A DNA stretch of 43,930 bases from an uncultured Bacillota bacterium. Lineage in GTDB: Bacteria > Bacillota_I > Bacilli_A > Erysipelotrichales > Erysipelotrichaceae. Positions 38,841 through 43,930 of this stretch are shown one piece after another; the first letter of the stretch is position 1, and each line of letters opens with the position of its first letter. The position numbers and the translations under genes are program-made. The notes below the pieces were generated by a model. It was not told where the DNA came from, searched no databases, and saw only the letters and a program-made list of their open reading frames with translations. Location: assembly GCA_949290085.1 (NCBI GenBank), contig CASEQH010000062.1:1-43930 (forward strand), in the 5' to 3' direction.

Positions 38841-40652
38841 ATGGATAACTTAAGTCTACTTTTATTCGCAAATAAAGAACTATTAAATATCATCATATAC
38901 TCTTTACTAATCATCATAATTTTATATTTTTCCTTAAGAAAGATAGTTAAAAAACATCTCTTCATTATCATATTAACTGTCGTCTATGGCTTTTTGACCT
39001 TTTATAATCTAGGTTCTATGCAAGGAGCTAGTAGCTTCTATGAAGTAACAAAGCCTAATTCGACTGTGATATTAGAAATAGATGATGAAGAGAATTATTT
39101 TGATAAGATATATGCAACTTCTTTAGAAGGCATATCTAATGGCAATAATCGCTATCAGATATACTTTCATGACATCGTCATCGAAGGAAGTAATAATCTA
39201 GAAGATTTTGACTATATCACTACTCTTAGTGATGAAGAATTCGGCAAGTGGTCAGTCTATGAATGTCCGATGAGTTATTCCTATAAATACATAAGACTAA
39301 GCTTCCCTAGCATTAATTCTGTCATCAATGAGATAGGTTTTTATGATTCCATCAATCAAGAGTTTAAAGACTTAAAGGTCATCCAAGCTGATGATACTAC
39401 TTATGATCCCAACAACCTAATCGATGAACAAGATGCCTTAGTGGCTGATTTTGACTATCAAAATGAAACCTACTTCGATGAGATTTATCATGTGCGAAAC
39501 GCCTATGAAATAGCTAATGATTTACCACTCTATACAGCTGTTCATCCGCTTTTAGGAACTAGATTTATCGCCTTGGGCATTGAGTTATTTGGCATGAATC
39601 CTTTTGGCTATCGTTGCTTTGGTGCCTTGGTGTCGACACTACTAGTCCCTCTACTATATATTTTGACCTATAATCTTTTCCATAAAATTAGATGGGCAAA
39701 TATCGCTGCCTTCTTATTCTGTCTTGACTTCATGCACTATACGACCGGTCGCATCGCAACTCTAGAACCATTTTCTCTTCTATGGATAATACTGATGTAT
39801 ATATTCATGGTCAAGTTTATGAATATCAACTATCTAAAGAATCTTAAAAAAGCTATTTTTTATCTATTTTTGTCAGGTCTTACGATGGCCTTTGCCTGGG
39901 CTACTAAATGGACAGGCATCTATGCTTCAATTGGTCTAGCCATCATCTTCTTCTATCAACTATATGTCGTCTTAAGAAATACAAAAGATAAATATAAGAT
40001 TAAAAAGACCATTATTATCTTATTATCCTGTATCATCTTCTTTGTCATAGTTCCTGCCATCGTATACTTTTTAGCTTTCCAAGGTATCTATATTTATGAC
40101 AATTTACCAACCAATATCATGGAAGCCATAAGACAATTATTCGATTATACCGAATATATGTTCACTTATCACAGTGGCTTAGAGAGTACTCATCCATATT
40201 CATCTAAGTGGTATATGTGGCTATTTGATATCCGCCCTATTTGGTATTATGTAAATAATTTAGGCGAAAATATTCAAACGATATCTTGTTTCAACAACCC
40301 TATCATATCTATCATTGGTTTTTTGACCATGCTATATACGATATATAAAGGATTTAAAAATAAGGATAAGGTAGCTATCATCATCAGTATGGGATATCTT
40401 TCATCCTTAATTCCATGGGTATTTATAAGCCGTACAACTTTTGCATATCATTACTATCCATGTATACCTTTCTTGATTTTAGGTATCATCTATTTCTTTG
40501 CAAACCATAAAAAAGAAAAGCTTCTTAAAGCTTTCCTTATTGTCGCAACACTTATCTTTGTAATTTATTTACCAGTTATCAGTGGATTTATGACTTATGA
40601 CTTTTTCGTCTCATATATCTTGAGAATACTGCCTTCTTGGTACTTTGGTTAA
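38841..40652 (+). CDS. GT39-type membrane glycosyltransferase (PMT family)
   Basis: A 603-residue protein O-mannosyltransferase-like enzyme that uses a polyprenyl-phosphate sugar. After two membrane segments comes an outside domain (about 60-190) with an F5/8-type beta-sandwich look (IYFHDIVIEGSNNLEDF, KYIRLSFP). Then YFDEIYHVRNAYEI contains the Asp-Glu pair of the PMT active site, HPLLGTRFIALGIELFGMNPFGYR matches the family core (key HPLLGTRFIA), and about ten more membrane segments follow. The acceptor is unknown. I chose the ATG at 38841; a TTG eight codons upstream overlaps the -10 box. No ribosome site. Its stop overlaps the convergent arginase by four bases. Confidence 0.88.
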   Translation: MDNLSLLLFANKELLNIIIYSLLIIIILYFSLRKIVKKHLFIIILTVVYGFLTFYNLGSMQGASSFYEVTKPNSTVILEIDDEENYFDKIYATSLEGISNGNNRYQIYFHDIVIEGSNNLEDFDYITTLSDEEFGKWSVYECPMSYSYKYIRLSFPSINSVINEIGFYDSINQEFKDLKVIQADDTTYDPNNLIDEQDALVADFDYQNETYFDEIYHVRNAYEIANDLPLYTAVHPLLGTRFIALGIELFGMNPFGYRCFGALVSTLLVPLLYILTYNLFHKIRWANIAAFLFCLDFMHYTTGRIATLEPFSLLWIILMYIFMVKFMNINYLKNLKKAIFYLFLSGLTMAFAWATKWTGIYASIGLAIIFFYQLYVVLRNTKDKYKIKKTIIILLSCIIFFVIVPAIVYFLAFQGIYIYDNLPTNIMEAIRQLFDYTEYMFTYHSGLESTHPYSSKWYMWLFDIRPIWYYVNNLGENIQTISCFNNPIISIIGFLTMLYTIYKGFKNKDKVAIIISMGYLSSLIPWVFISRTTFAYHYYPCIPFLILGIIYFFANHKKEKLLKAFLIVATLIFVIYLPVISGFMTYDFFVSYILRILPSWYFG

Positions 40653-41494
40653 AATTTAGCTTCATCTATAATTCTAAGAGCTAACTTTTTAGTCATCTCA
40701 TCTATATCATTTAAAGGATTATATTCAACCAAATCAAAAGAGACAAACTTTTGACGATTATTAATAATCTCCGCTAATAAGCCTTCATAGATAGACATCG
40801 ATGCACCATTTTCAACGGCAGTCGATACTCCAGGAGCAATCTTAGGATCAAGAAAGTCGAGGTCATAACTCAAATGAATTCCATCAGTTCCATTTAAAGC
40901 TATGCTCAAAGCCTCAGTAAAGACTTCTTTTATTCCTCTTTCATTAACTTCATCAATTAAAAATACTTTAGCCTTAGTCTTGTCAAGATTGATATATTCG
41001 CCATCATCAATGCTATGAGCTCCAATGATAACAGTATTTTGTGGCTTGATAAAATCACCTTGATGGAAGTCAAAAAGATCGTTATCACCATATCCATTGA
41101 TACATGCACATGGTAGACCGTGAAGATTACCAGAAGTAGTTGAAGCCATTGTATGATAATCCGTGTGAGCATCTATCCAGATTAGACCAATGTTGCCATT
41201 ACGATTGACACTAGACAGTCCACTAGATATAGCTAAGCTATGGTCACCGCCAATCAGACTTACAAAATCATCTTTTTGAAAGCCGTTCATATATTTATAG
41301 ATATCTTGAAGATATTGATGTAATTGTTTAAAATTCTTTTTTAAATCTTGAGGATCTAAACTCTTCTTAACTGTTGGCATATCGAAGTATTTGATATTGA
41401 CATCCCTATCTTTAAATAAAGCTCTAGGGCCAAGTGCAGCGCCATCGATATGAACACCTAAGTCTGAGCAAGCTCCGACATAATACTTGTTCAT
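40649..41494 (-). CDS. rocF: Arginase-family ureohydrolase, probably arginase
   Basis: Binuclear manganese enzyme that would split arginine to ornithine and urea. In 281 residues: GGDHS, DAHTDYH and SYDLDFLDP supply the metal ligands. The substrate loop TTSGNLHGLP is the form found in arginases and not in agmatinases, which sets the call. No ornithine or arginine transport gene is next to it. AAGGTGA precedes the ATG; an extended -10 (TGGCATAAT, 41508-41516) lies upstream. It could supply ornithine for polyamines or act in nitrogen release. Confidence 0.85.
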   Translation of the reverse strand: MNKYYVGACSDLGVHIDGAALGPRALFKDRDVNIKYFDMPTVKKSLDPQDLKKNFKQLHQYLQDIYKYMNGFQKDDFVSLIGGDHSLAISSGLSSVNRNGNIGLIWIDAHTDYHTMASTTSGNLHGLPCACINGYGDNDLFDFHQGDFIKPQNTVIIGAHSIDDGEYINLDKTKAKVFLIDEVNERGIKEVFTEALSIALNGTDGIHLSYDLDFLDPKIAPGVSTAVENGASMSIYEGLLAEIINNRQKFVSFDLVEYNPLNDIDEMTKKLALRIIDEAKF

Positions 41495-41533
41495 CTAATC
41501 ACCTTAATAAATATTATGCCATCTTTAGTTTTT

Positions 41534-41562
41534 TTTCAATATTGATGAAAATACTCTATAAT
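41534..41562 (+). promoter_or_regulatory. Promoter giving a probably leaderless murE mRNA
   Basis: TATAAT at 41557-41562 with TTTCAA at 41534-41539 (17-base spacing). The ATG of murE begins eight bases after the -10 box, so transcription should start at or one base before it. The intervening ATAAGTT holds no ribosome site. Confidence 0.72.
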
Positions 41563-41569
41563 ATAAGTT

Positions 41570-43000
41570 ATGAAAAAATTAAGTGAATTATTTAAGGATT
41601 ACCCTTTGGATTTTGATTTAGAAATCAAAGGTATTAAAACATCTTCAAAAGAAGTAGAAGAAGGAGATCTCTTCCTTTGCATAAAGGGACTTAATGTAGA
41701 TAGACATGATTATATTGATGATGCTATTAAGCGTGGTGCTAAAGCTTTAGTGGTATCAAAAGATGTCAATGTAGATATCCCCTATATTAAAGTAGATGAT
41801 ACAAATGCCATAGTCGATGAATTATATCGTCGTTTTTATGATAATCCTCAAGATGAATTAAAGATTATCGGCATTACCGGAACTGATGGCAAAACATCTT
41901 CGGCAACTATCATTCAAACACTAATCGGTGCTGATATCTGTGGCTATATTGGAACTAATGGCTATTCTTGTGCTAAATTTAGAAAAGATACTAATAATAC
42001 GACACCTGATAAGGATAAATTATATGGCTATTTTAGGGAATTTGTCGATGCTGGCTGCAAATATGTAGTGATGGAAGCATCTTCTGAAGCTTTTTTCTAT
42101 CATCGCCTTGACAATATCACCTTTGAAATTGGCGCTATTAGTAATATCACTTCTGAACATCTAAATACCCACAAGACATTAGATAATTATATTGACTGCA
42201 AAAAGGAATTATTTAGAAAGATAAAAGATGGCGGCTATTCTATCTTGAATAAGGATGATAAACACTTTGTAGACTTATTAGATGTCGCTAAAAAACCTTT
42301 GACTTATGGTCGCACAAAAGATAATGATTTATATATTAAAGAAGAAAAATTCTATCCCAACAAGACATTATTAAATCTGATCTATAAAGGTAAAGAATAT
42401 GAAATAGAATCACCACTACTCGGTGCCTTTAACAGCGAAAACTTAGCACTAGCCATACTGACTTCACTTGCTCTAGGATTTAAGATTTCAGATATTATTA
42501 AGAAGATTTCTAATATCAATATCTCTGGTCGCATGGATATCGTCGATGAAGGACAAGATTTCTATTGCCTTGTCGACTATGCTCATACACCAAATGGCAT
42601 TAGTAAACTTTTAGAATTCACTAAGTCGTTAGAAGTTAAGCGTAGCATTGTCGTCATTGGTCAAGCTGGTGAAAGAGATCCTTATAAGCGCAAAGATGTC
42701 GGCCGCATCGTAGCTGATTATGCCGATTTAGCTATCTTTACTTACGAAGATCCACGAAATGAAGATCTCGATAATATCTTTAAGATGATGACCGAAGATA
42801 TTTTAGATAAAGACAATTATATCATCATTAAAGATAGGCATGAAGCTATTGAATATGCCATCAATCAGGCTAATAGAGATGATATGGTCATGATACTTGG
42901 CAAAGGCAATGAAACTTATCAAAAGATAGGAAATGAAAAAATTTATTTTAACGATATCGAAGAAGCCAAAAAGGCTATTAAAAAAAGATTAAACAGATGA
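41570..43000 (+). CDS. murE: UDP-MurNAc-tripeptide synthetase
   Basis: Adds the third amino acid to the peptidoglycan stem peptide with ATP. In 476 residues: an N-terminal UDP-binding domain (IKGIKTSSKEVEEGDLFLCIKG), the ATP loop GITGTDGKTSSA (about 104-115; D in place of the usual N of GTNGKT is normal for MurE), MEASSEA, DYAHTPNG and a C-terminal domain with TYEDPRNED. The last is where DAP enzymes have DNPR and lysine enzymes differ; EDPR keeps the arginine, so DAP is slightly favoured but open. The protein confirms a wall-bearing cell. Confidence 0.94.
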   Translation: MKKLSELFKDYPLDFDLEIKGIKTSSKEVEEGDLFLCIKGLNVDRHDYIDDAIKRGAKALVVSKDVNVDIPYIKVDDTNAIVDELYRRFYDNPQDELKIIGITGTDGKTSSATIIQTLIGADICGYIGTNGYSCAKFRKDTNNTTPDKDKLYGYFREFVDAGCKYVVMEASSEAFFYHRLDNITFEIGAISNITSEHLNTHKTLDNYIDCKKELFRKIKDGGYSILNKDDKHFVDLLDVAKKPLTYGRTKDNDLYIKEEKFYPNKTLLNLIYKGKEYEIESPLLGAFNSENLALAILTSLALGFKISDIIKKISNINISGRMDIVDEGQDFYCLVDYAHTPNGISKLLEFTKSLEVKRSIVVIGQAGERDPYKRKDVGRIVADYADLAIFTYEDPRNEDLDNIFKMMTEDILDKDNYIIIKDRHEAIEYAINQANRDDMVMILGKGNETYQKIGNEKIYFNDIEEAKKAIKKRLNR

Positions 43001-43046
43001 AATAGGGCGAATACTTCTTAAACTCAAAAGTATTCGCCCTATTTTT
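43000..43046. terminator. Bidirectional terminator between murE and the CBS-ACT gene
   Basis: AAATAGGGCGAATACTT (43000-43016) and its exact complement (43028-43044) form a 17-base stem with an 11-base loop and T-runs on both strands. It begins at the murE stop codon and is the strongest hairpin in the window. Confidence 0.95.
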
Positions 43047-43686
43047 AACGCTCATGAATATCGGTGACGTTATAACCTTTTTCTTCTAGATATTCTTTTG
43101 CCATATTATTATTTGGACCAGTAGCGATGACAACTACTTCTATTCCTCTAACTGTATTATAGACAGCTAAATTATTTATATTAATCTTTAAATCTTCAAA
43201 ACATGCAGCGATATCTTTTAATATGCCAGGATGGTCTTCAGGTACATTGATGACATATCTAGTTCCCACAAGATTATAGCCTAATAAATCAATAAAGGCT
43301 TTAAAGATATCATTATGTGTAATAATACCTACTACTTTATTATTTTCTACTACTGGTAGACAACTAATGTCATATAGGCGCATCTTGCTGGCAGCCTCTT
43401 CTAGTAAGGCATCAGGATTAATAGTTTTGACATCCTTTTCCATAATTTCATCAACACTTGTCTTACTCAAGAGATAATTTAATTCATAAATAGAAAGCGA
43501 AGTAGCCTTGCTAGGAGTCTTGTCTGAAATCATACCAGCTGTTATTAGACCTAGCAGATTATAATCGCTATCGACAACTGGCAAACGATGAAAGCTATTG
43601 ACCGACATTATTTCTAAGGCTTTAGATATTGTCGTCTTAGGGCTTATACAATAAGGATTTCTTGTCATTTGATCTTTTACATACAT
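43045..43686 (-). CDS. CBS-CBS-ACT domain protein (AcuB-like)
   Basis: A 213-residue cytoplasmic regulator-type protein. Two CBS domains (about 1-60 with MTRNPYCISPKTTISKAL and FHRLPVVDSDYNLLGLIT; about 75-132 with VKTINPDALLEEAA and ISCLPVVENNKVVGIIT) would bind adenine nucleotides. An ACT domain follows (about 140-213: VINVPEDHPGILKDIAACF), which often binds amino acids. It resembles AcuB. It lies four bases behind livF, so it may sense the amino acid that this transporter imports (inference). GGAGGATAAAGT precedes the ATG. Confidence 0.9.
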   Translation of the reverse strand: MYVKDQMTRNPYCISPKTTISKALEIMSVNSFHRLPVVDSDYNLLGLITAGMISDKTPSKATSLSIYELNYLLSKTSVDEIMEKDVKTINPDALLEEAASKMRLYDISCLPVVENNKVVGIITHNDIFKAFIDLLGYNLVGTRYVINVPEDHPGILKDIAACFEDLKININNLAVYNTVRGIEVVVIATGPNNNMAKEYLEEKGYNVTDIHER

Positions 43687-43689
43687 ACT

Positions 43690-43930
43690 TTATCCTCCTA
43701 AATATGCTTTCTTAATATCTTCAGAATTTAGTAATTCTTTACCACTACCACTAGTAACAATCTTGCCATTTTCTAAGGCATAGGCATGGTCAGAAATAGA
43801 TAATGCCATTTTCGCATTCTGTTCCACTAACAAGACAGTAACACCTTCTTTATTGTTGATATCTAAAATGATATTGAATATCTCTTTGACTAAAAGCGGT
43901 GATAGTCCCATACTTGGTTCATCTAATAGT
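43690..43930 (-). CDS. livF: Branched-chain amino acid ABC transporter ATPase LivF, C-terminal part (cut by window edge)
   Basis: The last 80 codons of an ABC ATPase; the start lies beyond the right edge. The visible part begins within the Walker B region, LLDEPSMGLSPLLVKEIF, the form typical of LivF (MGLSP), followed by the H-loop region where VLLVEQN replaces the usual THD, again typical of LivF, and ends DIKKAYLGG. It couples ATP use to import of leucine, isoleucine and valine or similar amino acids. Followed after four bases by the CBS-ACT gene. Confidence 0.93.
   Translation of the reverse strand, partial: LLDEPSMGLSPLLVKEIFNIILDINNKEGVTVLLVEQNAKMALSISDHAYALENGKIVTSGSGKELLNSEDIKKAYLGG

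Noticed and set aside
1-43930. Mycoplasma-type code with TGA as tryptophan
   Set aside because: TGG encodes the conserved tryptophans, and TGA ends several genes (hydrogenase operon, nth, murE) where families end.
1-43930. Mobile elements, prophage, CRISPR or tRNA genes
   Set aside because: No transposase, integrase, repeat array or cloverleaf was found; genes are conserved and tightly packed, with even base composition.

Overview
The window reads as chromosomal DNA from an AT-rich, low-GC Gram-positive bacterium of the Bacilli, close to Erysipelotrichia and the walled relatives of the Mollicutes. Four things point there. TGA is a stop and TGG is tryptophan, so the code is standard. The order DUF3196-like gene, tig, lon is the one I remember from Mycoplasma (MG237-MG238-MG239). 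The order yqeG-yqeH-yhbY-yqeK-rsfS-yqeM and the dnaD-nth pair are typical of Firmicutes. Wall genes (murE, a GT51 glycosyltransferase) are present. The fermentation genes suggest a hydrogen-producing anaerobe, probably gut-associated (inference).

Layout. 1-6312 (minus): start of valS behind a T-box leader, then zinc-ribbon protein, engB, lon, tig and the DUF3196-like gene. 6348-14227 (minus): a ten-gene operon for a HydABC-type electron-bifurcating [FeFe] hydrogenase, with six proteins between hydC and hydB that look like a redox-sensing and signalling module plus one small ferredoxin. 14350-21040 (minus): a seven-gene sugar or nucleoside operon (ABC ATPase, binding protein, two permeases, nucleoside hydrolase, ureidoglycolate-lyase-like cupin, ribokinase). 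It is divergent from 21222-23108 (plus), which encodes a LacI-type repressor fused to a ribokinase-like domain. 23373-25540 (plus): an F420-ligase-like protein and a DUF1846 protein. 25593-35377 (minus): an eleven-gene operon without gaps, parE to nth. 35450-43930: plsY, a GT51 enzyme, yneF, a probable 6S RNA, a thioredoxin-like lipoprotein, fruK, a GT39 glycosyltransferase, arginase, murE, a CBS-ACT protein and the end of livF.

How the parts work together. In the hydrogenase operon HydC, HydB and HydA would oxidise NADH and reduced ferredoxin together and make H2. The interspersed hydrogenase-like iron-sulfur protein, two DRTGG proteins, two GHKL ATPases and a PHP protein could report redox or H2 state, although no output phosphatase or kinase substrate is encoded nearby. 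In the ribose locus an imported nucleoside or ribosyl compound would be cleaved by the hydrolase and the ribose phosphorylated. The regulator carries a second kinase-like domain that may sense the same sugar.

The strongest candidates for something little described are the LacI-ribokinase fusion with its phased operators, the hydrogenase-linked sensor module, a shrunken NadD relic fused to YqeK, and four genes whose -10 box sits 6-9 bases from the start codon, which predicts leaderless mRNAs. No phage, transposon, CRISPR array, tRNA or rRNA was seen. No gene-free stretch exceeds about 270 bases.
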